Part shown: piece after piece, positions 7,758 to 16,761 of the stretch
How positions within the stretch are numbered: the first letter of the stretch is position 1
Layout: each line of letters opens with the position of its first letter
NCBI GenBank assembly: GCA_964605155.1
Contig: CAZSAK010000027.1
Coordinates: 1 to 32,179, forward strand
DNA from: CAZSAK01 sp964605155
GTDB lineage: Bacteria; Pseudomonadota; Gammaproteobacteria; SZUA-140
Length of the DNA stretch: 32,179 nucleotides
Reading direction: 5' to 3'
Made by a program: the position numbers and the translations under genes
Notes under the pieces: model-generated
Database searches by the model: none
What the model saw: the letters and a program-made list of their open reading frames with translations, nothing else
Told to the model about the DNA's origin: nothing

Positions 7758-8105
7758 TCAGTCCAGATCTGCGCCCGCTTTCATATTGCAACCTGTCGGG
7801 GCATAGGCCTGTGGAAAATTATCCAGCAGGTCGACTTCCTCCCTCAAGCGGTCATTCTCGTTTTCATTGAAGCGAACGTGGATATGGGTGGCGCCTTTTT
7901 CACGAATACAGCGAATCTGATGATGATGATCGCTTCCTATCTCTTCCAAGATTCCATGACCTATGTAAACAGGCACCCATACACCATCCGTCATCTTGCA
8001 GTATATATAATTTACGTGCCGATTTTCGGTAAATTTCTTTGGGAGAAGTGACACCTTGTATACGTAGCGCGTCCCGCTCGTACCGACCCAGACAGATTGT
8101 TTCAT
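7758..8105 (-). CDS. Small protein, possibly GIY-YIG-like
   Basis: The product is 115 residues and not firmly recognised. Residues 33-49 (YIYCKMTDGVWVPVYIG) resemble the two strands that give the GIY-YIG fold its name, with VYIG at 46-49. A His cluster follows at 60-62, and LREEVDLLDNFPQAYAP up to N107 resembles the ExxLI...P...N end of the domain. The usual conserved Arg after YIG is not obvious, so activity is doubtful. A strong GGAGG stands about 12 nt before the ATG at 8105, supporting translation. If truly GIY-YIG it could be a nuclease or an inactive nucleic-acid-binding derivative. It is a single gene, convergent with the SDR operon. Confidence 0.6.
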   Translation of the reverse strand: MKQSVWVGTSGTRYVYKVSLLPKKFTENRHVNYIYCKMTDGVWVPVYIGHGILEEIGSDHHHQIRCIREKGATHIHVRFNENENDRLREEVDLLDNFPQAYAPTGCNMKAGADLD

Positions 8106-8574
8106 CAGACTAACATTCCTCCTCTGACAGGTTTCAGGATGTAATGGGCATCTCGTGTAAGTTTTGAATGTGACGGCCCTGTTATTCGCGATTTTGAATC
8201 ACTCATGTAAGCAGATCGCTTATCAACCGCCAACCTGATACATCAGCAATGGCCACAAAACACACCTGAAACCCCCTGGTTAGTCAAATCCATTTGTACA
8301 AACAACAGATACCGAAGCTGAGAATGCAACAGCATCCGCAACAGATTTGTGCCCGTCATGGAATTGCGATCCGGCTAACCACGCATCGAACAGGGAGGAA
8401 TTAACGATTGGACACCCGGACCATTCTACAATTTCCCTGAAATTTTATGCAAGATTTGAGGCAAAATGATCCCGTATCCATATGATCAACTAATAATCAG
8501 GGATAGATGAGGATTGACGGACGCTACGCAAGAAACGACGGATCAAGGATCGTGAATGGCTTGATCGATCCGGT
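8106..8574. other. 469-bp intergenic stretch without a clear gene
   Basis: It lies upstream of the GIY-YIG-like gene (minus) and downstream of thiC (minus). No ORF longer than about 15 codons with a convincing start is visible, and I see no tRNA or repeat. A strong Shine-Dalgarno-like GGGAGGAATTAACG is present at about 8394-8407 but is followed only by a TTG frame of about ten codons. The promoter of the gene at 7758-8105 must lie here. The base composition is unremarkable. Confidence 0.5.
8539..8572 (-). terminator. Possible thiC terminator hairpin
   Basis: Read on the minus strand just after the thiC stop, CGGATCGATCAAG pairs with CTTGATCCG (nine pairs with a four-base bulge, 12-nt loop), followed by TCGTTTCTT. 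The bulge and short T tract make it a weak candidate. Confidence 0.35.
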
Positions 8575-10455
8575 TTACGTCTTCTTATACACTTCAGCGC
8601 CCTGAGCCCTGAACTCTACAGCCTTTTCGTCCATGCCTTTTTTCAGCGCCTGTTCGAAGTCGTCTATACCCTGTTGTCGGGCGTAATCCCTGACATCCTG
8701 GGTGATCTTCATGGAGCAGAAGTGTGGTCCGCACATGGAACAGAAATGTGCGGCCTTGGCGGAATCCTTCGGCAGTGTTTCATCGTGGTACTCGCGGGCC
8801 CGGTCCGGATCCAGACCCAGATTGAACTGGTCTTCCCAGCGAAATTCAAAGCGCGCCTTACTCAAGGCGTTGTCGCGCAGCTGCGCGCCGGGATGTCCCT
8901 TGGCGAGGTCAGCGGCATGGGCGGCAATCTTGTAGGTGATAATACCCTCCTTCACGTCGTCCCGGTTCGGCAGACCAAGGTGCTCCTTCGGCGTGACATA
9001 ACATAGCATGGCCGTGCCGTACCAGGCGATCATGGCGGCACCGATACCGGAGGTAATATGATCATAACCGGGAGCAATATCGGTGGTTAAGGGACCCAGC
9101 GTATAGAAGGGCGCCTCACCGCATTCCCTGAGCTGCTTGTCCATATTCTCCTTTATCATCTGCATGGGCACATGTCCCGGTCCTTCGACCATGGTCTGCA
9201 CGTCATGCAGCCAGGCGATCCTGGTCAACTCACCCAGGGTTTCCAGTTCGCCGAACTGCGCTTCGTCATTAGCATCGGCAATACAGCCGGGACGCAATCC
9301 GTCACCGAGCGAGAACGATACATCATAGGCCTTCATGATCTCGCAGATCTCTTCGAAATGCGTAAAGAGAAAATTCTCCTGATGATGCGCCAGACACCAC
9401 TTGGCCATAATGGACCCGCCACGCGACACTATCCCGGTCACCCTTTGCGCCGTCAGCGGGACGTAGCGCAGCAACACCCCCGCATGGATCGTAAAATAAT
9501 CGACACCCTGTTCCGCCTGCTCGATCAGGGTGTCACGGAATACTTCCCAGTCCAGTTCTTCCGCTCTACCTTCCACTTTCTCCAGTGCCTGGTAGATCGG
9601 TACGGTACCCACCGGTACCGGGGAATTGCGGATGATCCACTCGCGGGTCTCATGGATATTCTTGCCGGTGGAAAGGTCCATGACGGTATCCGATCCCCAG
9701 CGAATCGCCCATGTCATCTTGTCGACCTCTTCCTGGATGGAAGACGTCACGGCCGAATTGCCCAGATTCCCGTTGATCTTGACCAGAAAGTTACGGCCGA
9801 TAATCATCGGCTCCAGTTCGGGATGATTGATATTGGCAGGTATGATGGCGCGCCCCCGGGCTACTTCTTCACGCACGAACTCCGGAGTGATCTCTGCGGG
9901 TATTGCAGCTCCGAATGATTGCCCACGATGCTGCCGAAGCAGCTGCTGGTCGCGAACCAGATCTAGCCGCACATTTTCCCGGATGGCTACGTATTCCATC
10001 TCGGGTGTGATCACCCCCCTTTTGGCATAATGCATCTGGGTTACATTCGCGCCATGTCTGGCCCGCCGAGGTGATCGTATGTGCTGAAAACGCAGTCCGG
10101 CGAGTTCAGGTGACTTTGCCCGCAGCCGACCGTATTCGGAACTCTGTTCAGACAGCAACTCACTGTCATCCCGCGCCTCGATCCATTGTGCCCGAAGTGC
10201 CGGCAGGCCCTTGCGAATATCAATAGGGATGTCCGGATCCGTATAGGAACCGGAGGTATCATAGACGGTTATCAAAGGATCGTTCTCAGTGCCATCACCC
10301 GCCGGTGTATCCGATAACCGGATCTCGCGCATTGGCACGCGGATATCAGGGGCACTGCCCTGGACGTATATCTTGCGGGAATTGGGGAAAGGTTCTATCG
10401 AGGCCTCGTTTACCTCGGCTGTTGTACTGAACAGCAAATCGGGTCTCGCATTCAT
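8575..10455 (-). CDS. thiC: Phosphomethylpyrimidine synthase ThiC
   Basis: The 626-residue full-length enzyme converts aminoimidazole ribotide to HMP-phosphate in thiamin biosynthesis, using a [4Fe-4S] cluster and S-adenosylmethionine. The C-terminal cluster motif is CSMCGPHFC (C572, C575, C580; CX2CX4C). Long conserved blocks such as MHYAKRGVITPEMEYVAIRE, GAVTSS-like NSAVTSSIQEEVDKM and EGPGHVPMQMIKENM are intact, as is an N-terminal ThiC-associated region. The ATG at 10453-10455 has GAGGA about 10 nt upstream. It is a single gene, divergent from pcm. No recognisable THI box (TPP riboswitch) appears in the leader, which is unusual for thiC. Confidence 0.97.
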   Translation of the reverse strand: MNARPDLLFSTTAEVNEASIEPFPNSRKIYVQGSAPDIRVPMREIRLSDTPAGDGTENDPLITVYDTSGSYTDPDIPIDIRKGLPALRAQWIEARDDSELLSEQSSEYGRLRAKSPELAGLRFQHIRSPRRARHGANVTQMHYAKRGVITPEMEYVAIRENVRLDLVRDQQLLRQHRGQSFGAAIPAEITPEFVREEVARGRAIIPANINHPELEPMIIGRNFLVKINGNLGNSAVTSSIQEEVDKMTWAIRWGSDTVMDLSTGKNIHETREWIIRNSPVPVGTVPIYQALEKVEGRAEELDWEVFRDTLIEQAEQGVDYFTIHAGVLLRYVPLTAQRVTGIVSRGGSIMAKWCLAHHQENFLFTHFEEICEIMKAYDVSFSLGDGLRPGCIADANDEAQFGELETLGELTRIAWLHDVQTMVEGPGHVPMQMIKENMDKQLRECGEAPFYTLGPLTTDIAPGYDHITSGIGAAMIAWYGTAMLCYVTPKEHLGLPNRDDVKEGIITYKIAAHAADLAKGHPGAQLRDNALSKARFEFRWEDQFNLGLDPDRAREYHDETLPKDSAKAAHFCSMCGPHFCSMKITQDVRDYARQQGIDDFEQALKKGMDEKAVEFRAQGAEVYKKT

Positions 10456-10803
10456 TTCATCATCCTCAATATAATTCCATATCGTTGCCGAAAGACAGTG
10501 CCCGTGGCTGATCCTGCCGGGGCGGAGACCAGATGATCCTGCGTCAATTCCGGTCCACTGTTGCTTGCATCCAGGGAATCATACAAACCGGCATCGTAGT
10601 TTCGATCGAATCTATACGATACCCTGTCGATATGCAAGTGACCCAGATCCCGAACTATTTAAAAACATCATGCAAAACAAAGGGTTTATTCGGCTCTTGG
10701 AGAGAAGACGGGGCGGTGCGTGACGCCCTCTAATTCTTGCCTTGGGAAGCTAAAACTAATACTCTTACCGGTTCCTGATCCGGCTAAGTTATGGGATTTA
10801 AAC
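10456..10803. other. Divergent thiC/pcm intergenic region with several inverted repeats
   Basis: These 348 bp hold the promoters of both genes. Structures seen are ACAGTG/CACTGT closing 10495-10561 (thiC leader), a 28-bp interrupted palindrome at 10593-10620 with core TTCGATCGAA, GGGGCG/CGCCCT at 10710-10729, and CTTACCGG/CCGGCTAAG at 10764-10788, 15 bp before the pcm start. No convincing -35/-10 pair was assigned and no open reading frame is supported here. Confidence 0.55.
10495..10561 (-). promoter_or_regulatory. Structured thiC leader RNA candidate, not a recognisable TPP riboswitch
   Basis: Read on the thiC strand, ACAGTG and CACTGT can pair as an outer six-base stem. Inside are a GACC/GGTC arm and a GC-rich hairpin (CCCCGGC with GCCACGGG), giving a three-way-junction shape. 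A nine-base direct repeat GCAGGATCA (plus-strand positions 10509-10517 and 10534-10542) occurs once in each arm. The element ends 40 nt before the thiC ATG. The TPP-riboswitch signatures CTGAGA and ACCTGATC are absent from this strand. A regulatory role is inference. Confidence 0.35.
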
Positions 10804-11457
10804 ATGGAACTCGAACAAGCACGCTTTAACATGATCGAGCAGCAAATACGCACCTGGGATGTGCTGGATCAAAACGTACTCGATTTACTCGAACAATTAC
10901 CCCGTGAGAATTTTGTCCCTGCCGCCTATCGAGAACTCGCCTATGCCGATATCATCATTCCACTGGATCACGACCAGGTCATGATGCAACCGAAGGTCGA
11001 AGCGCGTATGTTGCAGTCATTGCAGATCGAGCCCACTGACCGTATCCTGGAAATAGGCACGGGCAGCGGTTATGTAACCGCCTTATTGGCGAAGGCCGGT
11101 AACCAGGTCCTGAGCATCGATATCTTTCCTGATTTCACCCAGGCAACAAAGAACAAACTCGATGATTTCGGTATTACCAACGTCACTCTGGAAACCGGTG
11201 ATGCCTCGCACGGCTGGCACAGCGACGACCTGTTCGATGTGATTGCCATAACTGGCTCTCTGCCCATTATCCCTCCGGAATTTCAACGTTTGTTGAATCG
11301 AGGCGGCAGAATGTTTGTCGTCACCGGAGAACCTCCCGTCATGGAAGCCGTGCTTATCCGGCGGGTGGGTGAACATGAATGGAGCCGGGAGAGCCTGTTC
11401 GAAACCGAGTTGCCCATGTTGAAGAATGCTCCCCGGCCTTCACAATTTGTATTTTAA
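10804..11457 (+). CDS. Protein-L-isoaspartate O-methyltransferase family protein
   Basis: The protein has 217 residues from the ATG at 10804 (MELEQARFNMIEQQIRTWDV), chosen over an in-frame start at 10720 because the family begins here. A SAM-binding motif I, EIGTGSGY (83-90), and a PCMT-like substrate loop QPKVEARM (62-69) are visible. True Pcm repairs isoaspartyl residues in aged proteins. This subfamily, commonly found directly upstream of tolC in gammaproteobacteria, is more divergent, and its repair activity is assumed rather than shown. It is followed by tolC after 74 bp without an evident terminator, so co-transcription is likely. Confidence 0.85.
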   Translation: MELEQARFNMIEQQIRTWDVLDQNVLDLLEQLPRENFVPAAYRELAYADIIIPLDHDQVMMQPKVEARMLQSLQIEPTDRILEIGTGSGYVTALLAKAGNQVLSIDIFPDFTQATKNKLDDFGITNVTLETGDASHGWHSDDLFDVIAITGSLPIIPPEFQRLLNRGGRMFVVTGEPPVMEAVLIRRVGEHEWSRESLFETELPMLKNAPRPSQFVF

Positions 11458-11531
11458 CCTTCACATTCCACAACAGGCATGACATCCTAGGCCGGCTTGC
11501 CGAAGACACAACAAGCCGACGTAAACACAAT

Positions 11532-12863
11532 ATGAATAAACACCTGAACATTATCGCAAGTATACTGTTGTTTATCTGTGTACCGGCTCCAGGCTGGGCG
11601 GCAGATAACCTGCTTGATATCTATCAGCTCGCTGAACAGAACGATCCGCAGTTCAAGGCCGCCGAGGCGACCCATATGGCAGCATTGGAGGCCAAACCTC
11701 AAAGCCGCGCATTACTGTTGCCAGATCTCTCTTTCAGTGCCCGCGCGGTTCGGGAAAGGGAAGATATCAAGAGTTCATCGAGCGCAATATTTTCAACCGA
11801 AACGCTGTATTCCACTACCAAAGCATATTCGCTTTCCCTGAGTCAGCCACTGTTCAATACCGAATATTTTAACCAGCTCCGGCAGGCCGATGCCGTCATC
11901 GGCCAGGCCGACGCAGAACTCGCGGTTGCCCAGCAGGATCTGATTATCCGTGTGGCGCAGCGCTATTTTGACGTACTGGCGGCTGTGGATAATCTGGAAT
12001 TCGCCCGTGCGGAAAAAAACGCCGTTGAACGGCAACTCGAACAGACCAAGCAACGCTTCGATGTCGGTCTGATCGCCATCACCGATGTACATGAAGCCCA
12101 GGCGGCCTACGATCTCGCTGTCGCCCAGGAAATCGAGGCGGAAAACCAGCTCTCCAGCAGCGAGGAGGCATTACGCGAACTGACGGGCCAGCAACCCGAG
12201 GCGCTGGCCAACCTGACGGAAAAGATGCGATTGATACCGCCTGACCCAACAAACATTGACACCTGGACCGACACCGCGCTTGACCAGAATTTTGCCCTGA
12301 TCGCGGCCGAGTTTGCAGTCAAGGCTGCACGGGCAGAGGTCAAACTGCAGCGCTCGGGGCACTTTCCAACATTGGATCTTACGGCTAACCATGGTTTTAC
12401 TGATATCAGTGGTGGTAGTTTCGGTGCCCGAGAAACAGAAGACGATACCATAGGACTTCAGCTCAATGTCCCGCTCTATTCCGGCGGCGGCATCAATTCA
12501 CGCGTGCGCGAGGCGGCACAGCAACTTGAACAGGCCAAGGCAAACCTCGAACAACAACACCGCTCGATATTTCGTCAGGCGCGGGATGCCTATCTGAGTA
12601 CGACGGCTGCTATCAATCGCGTTAAGGCATTCCAGCAGGCAGTCGTTTCTGCACAGAGTGCGCTCGACGCCACTGAAGCTGGACTGGAGGTGGGAACACG
12701 CACCACAGTGGACGTACTCGATGCCCGGCAGGAATTATTCAGGGCACGACAAAATCACGCCGGTTCCCGCTATGATTACATCCTCAACACCCTGCGCCTG
12801 AAACAGGCAGCGGGGGTGCTCAACTCAGTCGATCTCGAACAAATCAATGACTGGTTAAAGTGA
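11532..12863 (+). CDS. tolC: TolC-family outer membrane efflux channel protein
   Basis: The protein is 443 residues with the start at 11532. A Sec signal peptide is clear (MNKHLNIIASILLFICVPAP, cleavage probably after GWA at residue 23). The mature part has the long alpha-helical, Ala/Gln/Glu-rich repeats of the outer membrane efflux protein family, including AQQDLIIRVAQRYFDVL and the second-half counterpart ending with VGTRTTVDVLDARQELFRAR. TolC trimers form the outer membrane exit duct for type I secretion and RND or MFS efflux pumps. No inner-membrane partner genes are in this window, so the channel probably serves several systems. The upstream pcm-like gene is in the same orientation. Confidence 0.95.
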   Translation: MNKHLNIIASILLFICVPAPGWAADNLLDIYQLAEQNDPQFKAAEATHMAALEAKPQSRALLLPDLSFSARAVREREDIKSSSSAIFSTETLYSTTKAYSLSLSQPLFNTEYFNQLRQADAVIGQADAELAVAQQDLIIRVAQRYFDVLAAVDNLEFARAEKNAVERQLEQTKQRFDVGLIAITDVHEAQAAYDLAVAQEIEAENQLSSSEEALRELTGQQPEALANLTEKMRLIPPDPTNIDTWTDTALDQNFALIAAEFAVKAARAEVKLQRSGHFPTLDLTANHGFTDISGGSFGARETEDDTIGLQLNVPLYSGGGINSRVREAAQQLEQAKANLEQQHRSIFRQARDAYLSTTAAINRVKAFQQAVVSAQSALDATEAGLEVGTRTTVDVLDARQELFRARQNHAGSRYDYILNTLRLKQAAGVLNSVDLEQINDWLK

Positions 12864-12890
12864 TGTCGACGGACGCAAACAGTTAACTGG

Positions 12891-14171
12891 TCACCCCTCG
12901 CTTTTGGACTGTCGGTAGTATTGGGCAATGATTGCCATCATCCTGTCCAGTGCGCCGCGATTCCTTTTCACAACCTGATAGGCCTTTTCACCGGTTTCAA
13001 GCCGGCGCTGCGTGTCGCTCAGAAACATTGTTACCGTATCTGCAAGTTCACTGGCATTGCGGACCGTGATCGCGGCGTTTGAATCCAGCAACAGACGGCT
13101 GATCTCGTTAAAATTAAACATGTGGGGCCCGAAGATAACCGGTAACCTCATTGCCGCAGGTTCAAGCACATTATGCCCTCCGGTTGGCACCAGACTCCCC
13201 CCGACAAACGCGACATCGGAAGCACCGTAAAACAGGCACAATTCCCCCATGGTATCTCCGATCATGATATCTACGGTACTGTCACACACTTGATGTTCGC
13301 TGCGCATCAATACCTTGAATCCCTGTTTGTGGCACAAGGCCGCTACCCTGGCAAACCGTTCGGGATGACGTGGGACCAACACCAGAAGTGTCTGCGGCAT
13401 CTTTTTCCTCACCTCCGCAAAGGAGTTCAGCACAACTTCATCCTCCCCTTCATGAGTACTGGCGGCAATCCACACGGGTCGCTCCTGCCCCCACTCGCGA
13501 CGTAATGCCTGTGCCTCCTCGGACAGGCTGGCGGGTATCTTGAGATCAAACTTGATATTGCCGGTTACGTGGACGGTTGCTGAAACCGCTCCAAGGGATT
13601 TGAGGCGGGTGGCATCCGCATCCGACTGAACGGCAAAGGCCGATACCCGTTGTAGTGTCTGGCGAGTCAGCTCCGGAAATCGCTGATAGCGTTGCGCCGA
13701 TCGTTCGGATAAACGGGCGTTTGCAATGATAACCGGGATTTGTTGCCGTTGGCAGTAATAAAACAGATTCGGCCATATCTCAGTCTCCATAATAATCGCC
13801 AGACGCGGTCGCATGCGCTTTAGAAAACGCTGTACCGCACCGGGTAGATCATAGGGTGCATATACATGAATGACATCATCTCCCAATGTTTCCCTCACGC
13901 GTACAGACCCGGTCGGTGTCATGGTGGTTACCACTACGGGCATATCCGGATATTGCTCTCTTAGTGATATCAATAACGGCAAGGCCGCCTGAACTTCACC
14001 GACGGAAACCGCATGCAACCATATCGTATCTTGATGTCCACTGGACGGGATAAAGCCAAAACGTTCCGCCCATCTATTCCGGTAAGCCGATGCCCGGATA
14101 CTACGCCATAACAGGCGCAACAATACGACTGGCGCAAGCAGATAGAGGATGAAGGAATAAACAGTTCTCAA
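12891..14171 (-). CDS. waaA: 3-deoxy-D-manno-octulosonic acid (Kdo) transferase WaaA
   Basis: This 426-residue GT30 enzyme transfers Kdo from CMP-Kdo to lipid IVA at the cytoplasmic face of the inner membrane. An N-terminal membrane anchor (residues ~6-22) is followed by SVGEVQA with the catalytic Glu at 59, TTMTPTGS, METEIWPN, and the Kdo-transferase signature GGSLVPTGGHNVLEPAA. The first start codon in frame is TTG at 14171; the anchor supports it because the next Met is far inside. It follows hldE by 19 bp on the same strand, so hldE-waaA is an operon. Confidence 0.96.
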   Translation of the reverse strand: MRTVYSFILYLLAPVVLLRLLWRSIRASAYRNRWAERFGFIPSSGHQDTIWLHAVSVGEVQAALPLLISLREQYPDMPVVVTTMTPTGSVRVRETLGDDVIHVYAPYDLPGAVQRFLKRMRPRLAIIMETEIWPNLFYYCQRQQIPVIIANARLSERSAQRYQRFPELTRQTLQRVSAFAVQSDADATRLKSLGAVSATVHVTGNIKFDLKIPASLSEEAQALRREWGQERPVWIAASTHEGEDEVVLNSFAEVRKKMPQTLLVLVPRHPERFARVAALCHKQGFKVLMRSEHQVCDSTVDIMIGDTMGELCLFYGASDVAFVGGSLVPTGGHNVLEPAAMRLPVIFGPHMFNFNEISRLLLDSNAAITVRNASELADTVTMFLSDTQRRLETGEKAYQVVKRNRGALDRMMAIIAQYYRQSKSEG

Positions 14172-14190
14172 CGGTAAAAAATGCTGATAT

Positions 14191-15663
14191 CTACAGCTGT
14201 TGCCGGCGGATAAGATCGATAATATCGCTCGTGGAACATCCCTGTTCGTAATCCAGAACCACTATGTCACCGCCGTTACGTTTGATACACTCATAGCCGG
14301 CGATATTTTCAGGTTTGTAATCGCCGCCTTTCACCAGGACGTCAGGCAGAACCCGGCATATCAGCCGTTCCGGCGTATCTTCAGAAAACGGTACGACCCA
14401 ATCGACGCTCTTCAAGGATGCCAGTACCTGCATCCGCCTCTTAAGTGTATTGACAGGTCGGCCTTTACCCTTGAGTCGCGTGACTGACTGGTCATCGTTG
14501 ACCGCAACAATCAAACGGTCACCAAGTTGACGGGCCCTTTCGAGGTAAGCAGTGTGACCCGCATGGATAATATCGAAACATCCGTTGGTCATAATCACTT
14601 TCTCACCGACACTTCTGTTCTCCTGGACGAGGTTGATCAATGTATCCTCATCTACCATAGTGGAATCGATCGACGTACCCCCAGCAGGATGCCGGCCTGT
14701 CATCACACTCTGCAATTCGTCAACAGTGACCGGTGCCGCACCCAACTTGCCCACTACGATGCCGGCAGCCATATTCGCCAACGTAGCAGCAACCGCCATA
14801 CTATCTCCCGCCGCAATCGCTGCCGCCATCACCGCGATGACCGTATCACCCGCCCCGGTAACATCGAAGACCTCGCGCGCCCGGGCCGGGATATGCAAGG
14901 GCGTATGATTACCCTGCAACAAGGTCATGCCGCGGTCGCTGCGGGTAATCAATAAGGCCTGCAGATCGAGGTGTTTACGCAGTTCCTCTCCCTTGATGGC
15001 TATATCATCCTCATTCCGGCACGGACCCACGACGGATTCAAACTCGGTCAGATTGGGCGTCAATATTGTCGCGCCATTATAGATTGAAAAATCCTCCCCC
15101 TTGGGATCTACCAACACGGGTTTTGCAGCTGTCCTGGCGATATGGATCATATCCTGCATCACGTCAACATCCTGAGGCAGGTTGATACTGCGCAGGGTAC
15201 CCTTGGCATAATCCGATAAAACCACAACATCCACCTCAGTGATATAACGTTTAAACCTGCCCAACAGGGTATGATAATCCTGATCGACAAAACCGTCTTC
15301 AAAATCCAACCTGATGAGTTGCTGATGACGGCTCAATATACGCAGCTTGGTAATGGTGGTCGTATCAGCCTGTCTCTCGAAACAGCAGTGCACACCTTGC
15401 TTTCGCAAGGATTCTTCAAGCAAATCTCCTGCCTCATCCCTCCCTGCAAAACCGTCAACCAGCGCACCCGTACCGAGTGTTGCAATATTGACGGCGACAT
15501 TACCGGCGCCACCCGGCCTGTTCTCGAATTGCTCGATTCGTACCACGGGAACGGGGGCCTCGGGTGAAATACGGGATGTAGCGCCCTGCCAATATCTGTC
15601 GAGCATCAAATCACCGACAACAAGCACCCTGGCCTTTCTGAAATCTGGAATATGATGCGTCAT
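14191..15663 (-). CDS. hldE: Bifunctional heptose 7-phosphate kinase / heptose 1-phosphate adenylyltransferase HldE
   Basis: The 490-residue cytoplasmic enzyme of ADP-heptose synthesis has two domains. The PfkB/ribokinase-type kinase (about 1-325) carries NRPGGAGN (48-55) and GAGD (270-273), with the anion hole and catalytic Asp. The nucleotidyltransferase (about 350-490) carries TNGCFDIIHAGH with the HxGH motif at 367-370. Length is close to E. coli HldE. The start is ATG at 15663, with no strong ribosome binding site. It is first in the operon with waaA and divergent from the lpxL-like gene over 170 bp of AT-rich DNA. Confidence 0.97.
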   Translation of the reverse strand: MTHHIPDFRKARVLVVGDLMLDRYWQGATSRISPEAPVPVVRIEQFENRPGGAGNVAVNIATLGTGALVDGFAGRDEAGDLLEESLRKQGVHCCFERQADTTTITKLRILSRHQQLIRLDFEDGFVDQDYHTLLGRFKRYITEVDVVVLSDYAKGTLRSINLPQDVDVMQDMIHIARTAAKPVLVDPKGEDFSIYNGATILTPNLTEFESVVGPCRNEDDIAIKGEELRKHLDLQALLITRSDRGMTLLQGNHTPLHIPARAREVFDVTGAGDTVIAVMAAAIAAGDSMAVAATLANMAAGIVVGKLGAAPVTVDELQSVMTGRHPAGGTSIDSTMVDEDTLINLVQENRSVGEKVIMTNGCFDIIHAGHTAYLERARQLGDRLIVAVNDDQSVTRLKGKGRPVNTLKRRMQVLASLKSVDWVVPFSEDTPERLICRVLPDVLVKGGDYKPENIAGYECIKRNGGDIVVLDYEQGCSTSDIIDLIRRQQL

Positions 15664-15833
15664 GTCGTTTCTGGATGCGGTTTGTTGTTCTCTGCTCGAT
15701 TGTCCGGAAGTCTATCGCATGAGATCCTTTTGTGCGAATAATAATGACAAGGTGCCAATCCATATTAATATTACTGATGTCGTGAAAACAGCAATGTAGA
15801 ATATCGTACCGTGACGACACAAAAAATCCATCC

Positions 15834-16748
15834 ATGATGAAAAATACTGATCACCATACTCGGTATATTACCCCGCGTTACTGGCTAATCTGGTTTGGTG
15901 TCGGTCTGTTGTGGTGTATCAACCAACTTCCCTTTCGCTTGCAGATGCTAATGGGTAGATGGCTGGGCCTGTTGTTGTATCATCTGATACCCAAGCGAAG
16001 GCGCATCGCCAAGATTAATCTGCGCATGTGCTTTCCGGATCTAAGCCGGTCACAACGACGCACCATATTAAAAAGGCACTTCAAATCTCTCGGCATCATG
16101 ATCGTTGAGACTGGATTAAGCTGGTGGTCATCGACGGACAAATTAACGAAACTGATCAGTATCGAAGGTCTCGAACATCTCCAGAACACCCTGGCCTCGG
16201 GGAAAGGAGCCATACTACTGGCAGCCCATTTCACAACACTGGAAATAAGCGGCCCGATGTTCAGCACCTTCAAGTCCGTTTATGCCATGTACAGGCGGCA
16301 TGAAAATCCCCTGATCAATCTGCTGATGGAGCGTGGTAGAAAACGACATCTCAAAGGCCTCATTCCCAGGGAAGATATACGCACACTGTTACGAATCCTG
16401 AAAAAGGGTGAAGTCGTATGGTATGCGACCGACCAGGGATACCGGGGCAAGCAAAGCATTACTGTACCTTTTTTCGGGGTCCCGGCCAGCGCCAACAGCG
16501 CAACATCACGCATTGCAAGGTCAAGCGGCGCGGCGGTACTACCATTCGTCACCTATCGGCTTGATGATAACAAGGGTTATCTGTTAAAGATATCACCGCC
16601 CCTGGATGGCTTTCCATCGGTTGATCCCGCTGAGGATGCATTGCGCATCAACAAAATTATCGAGGCCCAGATTGTCTCGCACCCCGAACAGTACTACTGG
16701 ATTCACCGGCGCTTCAAGAGCCGCGACAAAGCATCGGTTTATAGCTAG
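15834..16748 (+). CDS. Lipid A acyltransferase, LpxL/LpxM (HtrB) family
   Basis: The protein is 304 residues. One N-terminal membrane segment (about 17-34) is followed by the acyltransferase motif H132-FTTL-E137 (HX4E). KINLRMCFPDLS and the downstream ATDQGYRGKQSITVPFFG block are characteristic of lysophospholipid-type LpxL/HtrB enzymes, which add a secondary acyl chain (usually laurate) to Kdo-lipid A from acyl-ACP at the inner membrane. LpxL and LpxM are hard to tell apart by eye; LpxL is more likely. It is a single gene, converging with the GT4 gene at 16774. Confidence 0.9.
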   Translation: MMKNTDHHTRYITPRYWLIWFGVGLLWCINQLPFRLQMLMGRWLGLLLYHLIPKRRRIAKINLRMCFPDLSRSQRRTILKRHFKSLGIMIVETGLSWWSSTDKLTKLISIEGLEHLQNTLASGKGAILLAAHFTTLEISGPMFSTFKSVYAMYRRHENPLINLLMERGRKRHLKGLIPREDIRTLLRILKKGEVVWYATDQGYRGKQSITVPFFGVPASANSATSRIARSSGAAVLPFVTYRLDDNKGYLLKISPPLDGFPSVDPAEDALRINKIIEAQIVSHPEQYYWIHRRFKSRDKASVYS

Positions 16749-16761
16749 CCGTACATATAAC

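Noticed and set aside
9172..9918. Plus-strand 248-codon open frame
   Set aside because: It is antisense to thiC, has no family-like sequence, and its composition is what the opposite strand of a conserved gene gives.
10764..10802. Plus-strand CCTGATCCGGCTAA resembles the 3' half of a TPP riboswitch
   Set aside because: It lies on the strand leading to pcm rather than thiC, lacks the CTGAGA core and the P4 pairing, and is better explained as a simple CTTACCGG/CCGGCTAAG hairpin.
12864..12890. CAGTTAACTG palindrome between tolC and waaA as a terminator
   Set aside because: It is too short and has no loop or T tract.
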